NCBI GenBank assembly: GCA_900318645.1
Contig: ONLH01000031.1
Span: 30,356 to 94,355, forward strand
Reading direction: 5' to 3'
Length of the DNA: 64,000 nucleotides
Source of the DNA: an uncultured Prevotellaceae bacterium
GTDB lineage: Bacteria; Bacteroidota; Bacteroidia; Bacteroidales; Muribaculaceae
A program made the translations under genes and the position numbers. This document shows positions 35,965 to 43,698 of this stretch, piece by piece (position 1 is the stretch's first letter; the number at the start of each line of letters is the position of its first letter). The notes beneath the pieces are model-generated. The model was not told where the DNA came from. It saw only the letters and a list, made by a program, of their open reading frames with translations, and did not search any database.

Positions 35965-36747
35965 TTATCGTTGTTTCTTAAAGATCAGTTGCATTGTTTC
36001 AGGGTCAAGTGGCTGCATCGTGGGCAGCTTCAGGCTTTTTACCATGTGCAACGTGCCCTGCTTATATTTCTGGAAATGCTCCGTCTGCAGATGCAATTGG
36101 TAGGCGGCATCCGAAGCATAAATCTCCAGGATACGAATCTGCGTGGAATCCTCGGCGGTCTGCATCGGGAACAGGCAGATGACACCCGGCTCACGTTCCA
36201 CACTGAGGCGATCCACTTCGTTGGCAAACGCCAGATACTCTTCCAAGTATTGCGGATACACTTCAATTTCAGCAATGCGGACAATCATCGTCTCGCTTGT
36301 GATAGGACTTGTGAATTCATCATCAGTCACCTTGCTCAACTGCACGGCATGCTCCTCACCCTCGACTATTTCGGTGACGGTCATACATTCGGCAGCACTC
36401 CAGGGTGTAGCTCCATTCCAATGGCGGACATTGGGCGCAGTGGTCACCACGTCACCTTTGCGTAGCAGCTGCTTGGGCTTGCCTTCCTCCTGATAGTAAG
36501 CCTCACCGCTGAGCACCATCAGCACTTGAGTCGCATTGGGATGGTAGTGCCAGGAATTGCGGCTTCCCTGTTCAAAAAGGAAATTGGTGGTTATCTGCCG
36601 ATCGCTGCGACTGAGTACTGAGATGCGGACTGTGCCCGTATTAAATTCGGCGGGAGCAGTGAATTCGGTGGGAAAAATGGTCTGCGCCTGAACTGCGGCA
36701 CACAGGCTCAGTAGAGCAGTCAGTAACAGAAATGATATCTTCTTCAT
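35965..36747 (-). CDS. Exported cupin fused to an antibiotic-biosynthesis-monooxygenase-like domain, operon gene 3
   Basis: A 260-aa protein; the start at 36747 gives a signal peptide (ISFLLLTALLSLCAAVQA). Residues about 25-135 are a cupin with the metal-binding pattern HYHPNATQVLMVLSGEAYY and VRHWNGATPW. Residues about 145-255 are a ferredoxin-like ABM/quinol-oxygenase-type domain (EVYPQYLEEYLAFANEVDRL; EIYASDAAYQLHLQTEHFQK). The two domains are commonly separate proteins. Likely a periplasmic small-molecule oxidoreductase or sensor of reactive compounds; not proven. Confidence 0.82.
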   Translation of the reverse strand: MKKISFLLLTALLSLCAAVQAQTIFPTEFTAPAEFNTGTVRISVLSRSDRQITTNFLFEQGSRNSWHYHPNATQVLMVLSGEAYYQEEGKPKQLLRKGDVVTTAPNVRHWNGATPWSAAECMTVTEIVEGEEHAVQLSKVTDDEFTSPITSETMIVRIAEIEVYPQYLEEYLAFANEVDRLSVEREPGVICLFPMQTAEDSTQIRILEIYASDAAYQLHLQTEHFQKYKQGTLHMVKSLKLPTMQPLDPETMQLIFKKQR

Positions 36748-36757
36748 CGGTGTTTGG

Positions 36758-37741
36758 TCATTTAAATAATTGATTTGCATTCTTCCACAGGATAAGTTCC
36801 TTGAACGGTGCCAGGTCGGGCTCGTCGCTGAGGTACTGTTTCATTCTCGCTAAGCTCTGCGTGAGCACCTGCGGGGCAACGTATGGATAGTCCGAGCCAT
36901 ATAGCAGATGGTCGGGCGTGGTGATGGTGAGCATCATGCGGATGGCCTCGGGCGAATGGGCGCCTGCCAGGTCGTAGTAGAGCGCGGCGAGGTTGGCTTC
37001 CCAATCAATGTCGCCCACCATCTTGTTGGCCTGCATGACGGGCGTGAGCGACTTCATGCGCGGTACGGCCAGGGGCAGATAGGCCCCACAATGGGGAACC
37101 ACGACCTTCACGTTAGGATAACGGGCCAGCACGTTGCGGCTGATCATGTTGCTCACGGCGCGGGTCGTTTCCGACAGGTATTCCTGCATGGCCAACGGAG
37201 TCTGTGCCATCACCTCGTGGTTGACAGGGTTAGGACGGTGAGGATGCAGGATGACAACCGCACGACGCTCGTTGAGCACGGCAAATAGCGTGTCTAGTTC
37301 CGGCGCACCCAGGTATTGACCCTGCACGTTGGTAGCCAGTTTGATGCCATCAGCGCCCAGCGTGTCAAGCGCATAGGCCACCTCGCGGATAGCTGCCTGC
37401 ACATCAGGCAACGGCAGCGCGGCGCAGAACAGGAACCGGCCAGGATGCTCGCGCTTGATGCGGGCTGCCTCCTCGTTGGTTGCTCTCACCACGTCGGCCG
37501 ATGACGGTTGTGGAGCAGCCAGAGTCAGCACCGAGGTCTCAATGCCCGCCTCGTCCATCCACCTCAGATGGCTCTCCACGTCATACTGTGGCAGCGGGAA
37601 CCCTTCCTCCATGAGCCGGCCTTCACTTTCCAGCGCAGAAACGAAGCCAGGAGTGATGATGTGGCTGTGCACATCCATCACTCCCTGAGCCATCATACTT
37701 AAGGCAATAGCCATGTATAGAAACGTGACTTTGATTCTCAT
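36758..37741 (-). CDS. Amidohydrolase_2 (ACMSD-like) family protein with signal peptide, operon gene 2
   Basis: A 327-aa protein; the ATG at 37741 opens a hydrophobic leader (VTFLYMAIALSMMAQG). The metal-dependent hydrolase/decarboxylase motifs are MDVHSHIITPGF, ILHPHRPNPVNHE, VVVPHCGAYLPLA and LLYGSDYPYVAPQ, which fit the amidohydrolase_2 (2-amino-3-carboxymuconate semialdehyde decarboxylase-like) family. It is flanked by the cupin-ABM gene and an aldo/keto reductase with almost no spacing. Confidence 0.88.
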   Translation of the reverse strand: MRIKVTFLYMAIALSMMAQGVMDVHSHIITPGFVSALESEGRLMEEGFPLPQYDVESHLRWMDEAGIETSVLTLAAPQPSSADVVRATNEEAARIKREHPGRFLFCAALPLPDVQAAIREVAYALDTLGADGIKLATNVQGQYLGAPELDTLFAVLNERRAVVILHPHRPNPVNHEVMAQTPLAMQEYLSETTRAVSNMISRNVLARYPNVKVVVPHCGAYLPLAVPRMKSLTPVMQANKMVGDIDWEANLAALYYDLAGAHSPEAIRMMLTITTPDHLLYGSDYPYVAPQVLTQSLARMKQYLSDEPDLAPFKELILWKNANQLFK

Positions 37742-37742
37742 C

Positions 37743-38687
37743 TCATTCCATGCTGTGTTCCCAGCCGCCGCGGGTATCGATACCAGTGGCATCAGCCAGT
37801 TTTTCTAATCTTGCCACTTCTTCGTCAGTCAATTGAATCTTTGCAGCTTCGGCGGCCTCAATGACGTGGCGCTCCTTGGTCGCTCCAATGAGAGGCAACA
37901 CACCCTTGGCGATGGCCCAAGCGATGCCAATCTGTGAACAAGATGCACCATATTTCTGGCCAATAGCCGTCATTTCATTAGTCAGAACCTCCAACTCAGA
38001 CAGTACGGGATTGTACTTCTTGCCGCGGTCACTCTCCTCGGGCAGTGGATTCTCCTTGTTGTACTTGCCGCTGAGGGCGCCTTGCTCCAGCACCATGTAG
38101 GCCCAGAATTCAATGCCGTTCTTCTTGCAGTAGTCAAGCACTCCACCTTTTTCGCTCGAGCGGTACAGCAATGAGAAATGGTTCTGGACTGCCGAAACCT
38201 TGAAACCTGCTTCGCCCAGGATCTCGTTGGCGCGTTCAATCTCCTGGATGTTATGGTTGGATACGCCCACGCGTTTCACTTTGCCGCTCTTCAACAAGGG
38301 GATGAGACCAGGTGTCCAACGCTCCACATCCATCGGATTGTGAATCCAGTAAATGTCGATGTAACCGCAGTCCATGCGTTCGATGGATGCATCGGCCATC
38401 TTTACAACACTATTTTCATAAATCTCAGCAAGTTGCGGGGTGAACTTGGTTGAAATCGCAACATCTTCACGATTTACCCCCTTGGCGAGTGTGCCGAGTA
38501 TGCGCTCCGATTCGCCCATACCATAAACAGTGGCAGTGTCCCACAGGTTCAGTCCGCACTTCATCGCTGTTTCAAACACGGGTTTCAAGTTCTCAACATC
38601 GGTATTGGAACCGAATACGGCATCTCCGCCAAACGCTCCTGCGCCCCAAGCCCAGGTGCCCAATGCAATCTTTGTCTCTTTCATCAT
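37743..38687 (-). CDS. Aldo/keto reductase, operon gene 1
   Basis: A 314-aa AKR. The start at 38687 (MMKETKIALGTWAWG) replaces a longer frame that would run into the promoter. It shows Asp/Tyr in WDTATVYGMGESERI, Lys in ISTKFTPQ, and His in YWIHNPMDVERW, with IGATKERHVIEAAEAAKIQL at the end. It is only distantly similar to the AKR at 34929, so this is not a recent duplication. First gene of the operon, divergent from the AraC regulator. Confidence 0.92.
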   Translation of the reverse strand: MMKETKIALGTWAWGAGAFGGDAVFGSNTDVENLKPVFETAMKCGLNLWDTATVYGMGESERILGTLAKGVNREDVAISTKFTPQLAEIYENSVVKMADASIERMDCGYIDIYWIHNPMDVERWTPGLIPLLKSGKVKRVGVSNHNIQEIERANEILGEAGFKVSAVQNHFSLLYRSSEKGGVLDYCKKNGIEFWAYMVLEQGALSGKYNKENPLPEESDRGKKYNPVLSELEVLTNEMTAIGQKYGASCSQIGIAWAIAKGVLPLIGATKERHVIEAAEAAKIQLTDEEVARLEKLADATGIDTRGGWEHSME

Positions 38688-38726
38688 CGAGTTTTCTTTT
38701 TTAATTAGTTGTTTGTTTACTGGATG

Positions 38727-38734
38727 CAAAGGTA
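38727..38734 (-). promoter_or_regulatory. -7 element of the aldo/keto reductase operon
   Basis: Reverse complement TACCTTTG, 40 bases before the first operon gene. No clear -33 box, which fits a promoter dependent on an activator such as the divergent AraC protein. Confidence 0.5.
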
Positions 38735-38788
38735 CGAAAACATGACAACCACCCAGTTAAACAAATTACGGATAAATCAACCAAATGC

Positions 38789-38818
38789 TTGGAATATGGC
38801 AATTAATGTGTAATTTTG
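38789..38818 (+). promoter_or_regulatory. Promoter of the AraC-family regulator
   Basis: TTG at 38789 and TAATTTTG at 38811-38818 with a 19-base gap, only 12 bases before the ATG, so the leader is very short or absent. Confidence 0.65.
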
Positions 38819-38829
38819 CATAAGTCATT

Positions 38830-39729
38830 ATGAAGAAAATCCTCAAAGTCCATAGCGTTAACGATTATGCCAGGTACATCGGTGCTCCTGTGCTCCATCC
38901 GCTCGTCTCGGTCATCCACTATGACGAGTTGGAGCATTGCCGGCACTCGTTGAACAACTACGATGTTTATGGACTCTTCATTGCCGATGAGACATTGGAG
39001 GAACTGACCTATGGTCTCACAACCTATGACCTGCACTGCCATGCCTTGATGTGCGTCTCTCCAGGGCAGATAGGCGGCAAGGCAGACACCGGAGTGGAAA
39101 TACAGACCAAGGGCTGGGCATTGTTATTTGACCCCGTACTGATCAACGGTACCGACCTGGAGAAGCGGATGCCAGCCTACAGCTTTTTCTCTTATAACAC
39201 TAATGAGGCCCTGCTCATGAGTGATGACCAGCGACAAATCATCGTCGCCCTATTGGAAGCGTTGAGAAACGAATTGCGGGGCGGTGATGACGAGCACCAG
39301 CGGCATATCATTGTGTCCTATATTGAACTGGTGCTTGAACATGTGGCGCGTTTCTATGCCAAGCAACTATCATTGCAGACGGCAAAGACCAATGACCTCT
39401 TGACCCGGTTCGAAAACCTGCTGAATCGATATTATGCCGAGGGCATCTATCGTATCCATGGACTCCCGACTGTAAGATACTGCGCCCAAGAACTGTTCCT
39501 GTCGCCCAATTACTTCGGTGACTTGATCCATCAGATGACTGATGACACAGCAAGCAATATCATCCGTCGTTTCGTCATGCAGCGTGCACAGAAACTACTC
39601 ATCGGCGGAACCAACATCACCCAAACAGCCGAACTACTGGGCTTTGATTATCCGCAACACTTTACCCGTTTGTTCAAGAAATTCTATGGTGTGTCACCCA
39701 GTGTCTATCTGAAGCAATTATCAAGGTAA
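38830..39729 (+). CDS. AraC-family transcriptional regulator
   Basis: A 299-aa cytoplasmic protein. Residues about 1-180 are a ligand-sensing region without a recognised motif. Residues about 200-297 hold the two helix-turn-helix units of AraC/XylS regulators (RYCAQELFLSPNYFGDLIHQ; ITQTAELLGFDYPQHFTRLF, then KKFYGVSPSVYLKQ). It is divergent from the AKR operon with a 142-base shared intergenic region, a layout typical of a regulator and its target. Confidence 0.92.
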   Translation: MKKILKVHSVNDYARYIGAPVLHPLVSVIHYDELEHCRHSLNNYDVYGLFIADETLEELTYGLTTYDLHCHALMCVSPGQIGGKADTGVEIQTKGWALLFDPVLINGTDLEKRMPAYSFFSYNTNEALLMSDDQRQIIVALLEALRNELRGGDDEHQRHIIVSYIELVLEHVARFYAKQLSLQTAKTNDLLTRFENLLNRYYAEGIYRIHGLPTVRYCAQELFLSPNYFGDLIHQMTDDTASNIIRRFVMQRAQKLLIGGTNITQTAELLGFDYPQHFTRLFKKFYGVSPSVYLKQLSR

Positions 39730-39784
39730 GTGTCCTTTATTGTATAACGCGGGCCTCCATTCCAAACAAACGATTATAAAAAAA

Positions 39785-39812
39785 GTCCGCATGGTTAGAA
39801 GACCATGCGGAC
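39785..39812 (-). terminator. Terminator of the LRR/dockerin/cohesin-like gene
   Basis: GTCCGCATGGT and ACCATGCGGAC form an 11-bp perfect stem. On the minus strand it is followed by a run of seven T residues. Confidence 0.85.
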
Positions 39813-39836
39813 GATATGAATGAAACGTATCTAACT

Positions 39837-41924
39837 TTACTTGACCACCTTGGCAGTAGTTGTGGTACCGTCGGTATAGGTGGTTACCATGATATTTACG
39901 CCAGTGAAGGGCTTGTCACTCTCTTGGCCAGCCACGTTGATATAGCGCACGTGGTCGATCTCCTTATCAGAGGTTATTTGTTCGATGCCAGAATGGTTGT
40001 TCACCTTAGCGACAGCATCGTCAGCGAGGAAACTCTCGTTATGGTCGGTTACGAGCACGACATTAACAAGTTTAACCTCTGCATTTGAACCCTCAAAATC
40101 ATCGCCAGCTTTGAGCGTCAGGCGCATTACCTTGCCCTCAGTGCCAGAGAAATTCTGCATGTTCATATCCACACCCATGATGGTATAAACATTGTTCTCT
40201 ACGCTATTGCGAGCCGAGTAGAAAGAGTGGTCGGTAGTGCGGTCAAGAGGCTTGATGTTGACCAGTTCCAAACCTTGAGGCAGGATGATTTCACAGCGCA
40301 GGGCAGTATAGGCATGCTCTGCGTTATCCAGTTCAACATCAATGGCTCTCGTTTCACCAGATTTCAAGGTAACAGCGGGCAAGATAAACTTGTCGTTGGT
40401 GGATACGGTCTGGTTGACAATCGCGTCATGGATGCTTGATACAGACTTGCTGGAACTGCTGCTGAGCAGCATGTTGATCAAGGCGGTCACGTCGCCGATG
40501 CTGACGCCACCGTCTTGGTTGGCATCTGCAGCGTTCACGTTGACGCTGGTGTCATCGCCTGACAGCAGATAGTTGATCAAGGCGGTCACGTCGGCGATGG
40601 AGACTTTGCCGTCGCCGTTGACGTCACCGACAATGAAATCTTCTTGAGGTTCAAAGAAGAAGTTCATCCACTGGTCTGCAGCCTTGTACAGTTTGGCACT
40701 GGCGTTATCAGGAGTAATCAGGGGAACAGAGGGCTGATCCACGCCGGCCCATACGTCATTACCCAGAGCGGGAACTTCAGTAGCATCGGTTACGAGATTT
40801 TTCATTCCCGTCATACCTGCCATGGCCATGTCGCCCAGGTAGGAGACAGAGGACGGGAGCCACATGGTATCCATATCGGCACTGACATTGTAGAATGCAT
40901 AATTGCCGATTGTGGTCACGCCGTTGCGCAACAGGTCACCGGCATTGAGCATGCCATCGCCTGCAAATGTGTAGTCATTGATTTCGGCAAGCGTGTGGGG
41001 ACGATGCGGTGCGCGGCGGGGATTGTTGGGATTGTCATGTCCCATGCCCGGCAGGGTGACGTTCTCCAGCAGGCTGTTATGTGCCAGTGCGCCTTCACCC
41101 AGTACGGTCATACCGTTGGTCAACTGGATGTTGGTCAACTTGGTCTGGGCCAGTGCCCATTCGCCGATGGTACCTACACCCAGGGTGTTCAGGTCGATGC
41201 TCTCAAGGCCAGAATTGATAAAGGCTTCATCATCGATACGGGTAATGGTGCAGGCGGGGTCAATGTTGATCGATTTCAATGCGGTGCAACCATTGAACAT
41301 GCCTTTTGAAATATTACGAACGGTAGGTCCGAGGGTTACTTGGCTCAGTTGGCTGTCACCCAGGAAGATGAAATTATCAATGAAAGTGCCATCGATGGCC
41401 GCACTCGTCAGGTTCTCACAACGGGCAAACGCTCCCTTGCCGATAACTTGTACTGTAGCAGGTACGGTGACGTTTGTCAGGGCGCTGCCGGCAAAGGCGT
41501 ATTCACCGATGCGGGTCAGCGAAGCAGGGAACGTCACACTGCGGAGCTGATAGCAGCCGGCAAAAGCAGCAAATCCCACCGACTCGATGTTCGCCGGAAG
41601 AACGACTGACGTCAGCTTCTTGCCGAAGAAAGCGGTGCGGGGCACTTCGTTGGCTGGATAAGTCGTGGCAGTGCCATAGAGCATGGTGCCGTTCTCCACT
41701 GGGATGATGGAAACCTGACTAAGGTTGATAGAGGTCAACTCGGATAGCTCATTGGTGATGAACAGGAAGTCACGGGCATCCATGGTGCCGGTAACAGTCA
41801 GCTCAGTAATTTGGGTGTTAGTCACCAATTGTGACAATTGTCCTGCCGTATTCTGGATGGTCACGGCTTGACTCCCCAAGGCTGTTGCTGCTGCCAAAAG
41901 CAGCAGGAAAAACAATTTGCGCAT
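39837..41924 (-). CDS. Secreted BspA-type LRR protein with dockerin-like and cohesin-like modules and type IX-like tail
   Basis: A 695-aa paralogue of the protein at 4322-6283. Signal peptide (LFFLLLLAAATALGSQA). Residues about 95-390 are LRR_5 repeats (FAAFAGCYQLRSVTFPASLT, IGEYAFAGSALTNVTVPATV). Residues about 433-488 are two dockerin-like repeats (GDVNGDGKVSIADVTALINY; ADANQDGGVSIGDVTALINM). Residues about 510-630 are a cohesin-like sandwich (YTALRCEIILPQGLELVNI). The tail VRYINVAGQESDKPF, GVNIMVTTYTDGT, AKVVK matches that of the 1321-aa protein. A scaffold or adhesin role is inferred. Confidence 0.85.
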   Translation of the reverse strand: MRKLFFLLLLAAATALGSQAVTIQNTAGQLSQLVTNTQITELTVTGTMDARDFLFITNELSELTSINLSQVSIIPVENGTMLYGTATTYPANEVPRTAFFGKKLTSVVLPANIESVGFAAFAGCYQLRSVTFPASLTRIGEYAFAGSALTNVTVPATVQVIGKGAFARCENLTSAAIDGTFIDNFIFLGDSQLSQVTLGPTVRNISKGMFNGCTALKSINIDPACTITRIDDEAFINSGLESIDLNTLGVGTIGEWALAQTKLTNIQLTNGMTVLGEGALAHNSLLENVTLPGMGHDNPNNPRRAPHRPHTLAEINDYTFAGDGMLNAGDLLRNGVTTIGNYAFYNVSADMDTMWLPSSVSYLGDMAMAGMTGMKNLVTDATEVPALGNDVWAGVDQPSVPLITPDNASAKLYKAADQWMNFFFEPQEDFIVGDVNGDGKVSIADVTALINYLLSGDDTSVNVNAADANQDGGVSIGDVTALINMLLSSSSSKSVSSIHDAIVNQTVSTNDKFILPAVTLKSGETRAIDVELDNAEHAYTALRCEIILPQGLELVNIKPLDRTTDHSFYSARNSVENNVYTIMGVDMNMQNFSGTEGKVMRLTLKAGDDFEGSNAEVKLVNVVLVTDHNESFLADDAVAKVNNHSGIEQITSDKEIDHVRYINVAGQESDKPFTGVNIMVTTYTDGTTTTAKVVK

Positions 41925-41968
41925 ATCGTTTTTTAATTTCTTGGTTGTTATTTTCGCGTTTTAACCTG

Positions 41969-41976
41969 CAAATGTA
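41969..41976 (-). promoter_or_regulatory. -7 element of the 695-aa LRR protein gene
   Basis: Reverse complement TACATTTG, 45 bases before the start codon. Confidence 0.5.
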
Positions 41977-42104
41977 CATATTATTTTGGCATGGCCACTA
42001 CATTTAACTATTTTTTTGAAAAACAACGCATAGGGGGCTTGAGTCATCTGATAGCGATAATGCGTTGTTTTTGTTGTCTGGATTTTAAGAATATCGCGTG
42101 CTTT

Positions 42105-42137
42105 TTGCTGATGTGTTATTTGTTTTTTGTACTTTTG
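42105..42137 (+). promoter_or_regulatory. Promoter of the P1 peptidase gene
   Basis: TTG at 42105 and TACTTTTG at 42130-42137, 22 bases apart; the ATG is 29 bases downstream. Confidence 0.6.
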
Positions 42138-42165
42138 TGAAACGACAATTCTTTTCAGTCACTAA

Positions 42166-43308
42166 ATGTTGAATATGAATAATTTACGTTATATTTTGGC
42201 GCCCTGTGTGGCTGTGTTGATGTCTCTTACTGTAATCGCTGGGCAGCCGCACAAGACGTTGCGTGAATGGGGATTCCCCACAGGCATCTTTGAAACAGGC
42301 CGGTATAATGCGATTACCGATGTCCCCGGTGTCACTGTGGGGCATGTCACATGCATTGAGGGGGACAGCATTCGCACGGGAGTTACTGCAATCGTGCCGC
42401 ATCAGGGAAATATCTTCAGGAACAAAGTGCCCGCAGCCATCTATGTGGGAAACGGTTTCGGCAAGCTGGCTGGCATGAGCCAGGTGAGTGAGCTCGGCAA
42501 CATCGAGACCCCGGTGATTCTTACTAACACCTTGAGTGTAGCGGCAGGCATCGAGGGTGCAGTGCGCTACACTTTGATGCAACCGGGCAACGAGCAGGTG
42601 AGATCGGTCAATGCTGTGGTAGGAGAGACCAATGACGGCGGGTTGAACAAGATAAGCCAGATGTATATCACGCCCCAGATGGTCATTGACGCCATCAACA
42701 ATGCACATGGCGGCCCCGTGGAGCAGGGCAACGTCGGGGCTGGTACTGGAACCACCTGTTTCGGCTTTAAGGGTGGCATCGGCACATCCTCACGTGTGTT
42801 GCCAGCATCGTTGGGTGGGTACACCATTGGCGTGCTTGTCCAGACCAATTATGGGGGTATCCTTGAGATTGACGGTGTGCAGGTAGGGCAACGCCTTCAG
42901 AAGCATGATTTTATCAACCATGTGCGCAAGGCCGAGAATGTTGACGGTTCCTGCATGATGGTTGTGATTACCGATGCTCCACTTGATTCACGCAACTTGG
43001 AACGTGTCGCCAAGCGGGCAATGATGGGAATGGCCAAGACCGGTGGCATTGCTTCCAATGGCAGTGGAGATTATGTAATTGCTATGTCGGTAGCCCCTGG
43101 GAACCTGATTGATGATAAGGCTAAATACATCACATCGACCGTCCTTGCCAATAGCGAGATGTCTTCTATCTTTGCCGCGACTATTGAGGCAACTGCCGAG
43201 GCCTTGTGGAACTCCCTTTTCATGGCCGACCCGATGTCGGGCCGGGATGGCTACCATGTTGACGCCCTGCCCGTTGAGCGCGTGCTGGATATGCTACGCA
43301 ACCGTTAA
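42166..43308 (+). CDS. P1-family (DmpA-like) self-processing aminopeptidase, exported
   Basis: A 380-aa N-terminal-nucleophile peptidase with a signal peptide (RYILAPCVAVLMSLTVIA). Family motifs: NAITDVPGVTVGHVTCIEGD near the N-terminus, GNVGAGTGTTCFGFKGGIGT in the middle. The processing site is predicted at Gly261-Ser262 in VDGSCMMVVITDAPLDSRNL, where DmpA cleaves itself to expose the catalytic serine of the beta subunit. DmpA-type enzymes release N-terminal L- or D-amino acids or beta-amino acids; the substrate here is unknown. ATGs at 42166 and 42175 are both possible starts. Confidence 0.9.
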   Translation: MLNMNNLRYILAPCVAVLMSLTVIAGQPHKTLREWGFPTGIFETGRYNAITDVPGVTVGHVTCIEGDSIRTGVTAIVPHQGNIFRNKVPAAIYVGNGFGKLAGMSQVSELGNIETPVILTNTLSVAAGIEGAVRYTLMQPGNEQVRSVNAVVGETNDGGLNKISQMYITPQMVIDAINNAHGGPVEQGNVGAGTGTTCFGFKGGIGTSSRVLPASLGGYTIGVLVQTNYGGILEIDGVQVGQRLQKHDFINHVRKAENVDGSCMMVVITDAPLDSRNLERVAKRAMMGMAKTGGIASNGSGDYVIAMSVAPGNLIDDKAKYITSTVLANSEMSSIFAATIEATAEALWNSLFMADPMSGRDGYHVDALPVERVLDMLRNR

Positions 43309-43544
43309 ATGGTATAGAAATATCATATTTTGAACTATGGTCTGAATGGGTTTTTGCTGCGGTTTTGTTGCTATCAGTTCCGATATACATAACTACTTGT
43401 TGATTACGATAACGATTGTGTATAATATTGATTTTCAGTATATTAGATTTTGGATTTGCTAATTTAGTGTTTGATAATTACTGTCTTTTCATGAATTTTT
43501 TTGTGTTTTTACAAAAATAAATTTGTTAATTTCAATATAAAAAC
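43309..43544. other. AT-rich intergenic stretch
   Basis: Together with the leader to 43698 this is a 390-base gap. Apart from the promoter at 43523-43552 I see no gene, repeat or hairpin in it. Confidence 0.6.
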
Positions 43545-43552
43545 TATCTTTG
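43523..43552 (+). promoter_or_regulatory. Promoter of the second C10 peptidase, with a 146-base leader
   Basis: TTG at 43523 and TATCTTTG at 43545-43552 with a 19-base gap. The leader (43553-43698) is AT-rich near the start codon, as in other strongly expressed Bacteroidales genes. Confidence 0.7.
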
Positions 43553-43698
43553 CAGTCTAAAAAGATTGTGAGGTGTGATCATGTAGATGGTATCTTTTGC
43601 AATACCAGTAAGATTACCCTCTTTTTTTGAATTAATATTGCCAATAATACTGGACTGTAAACTTTGAGTTTTATTAATTATATCTAATATTTTTGTTT

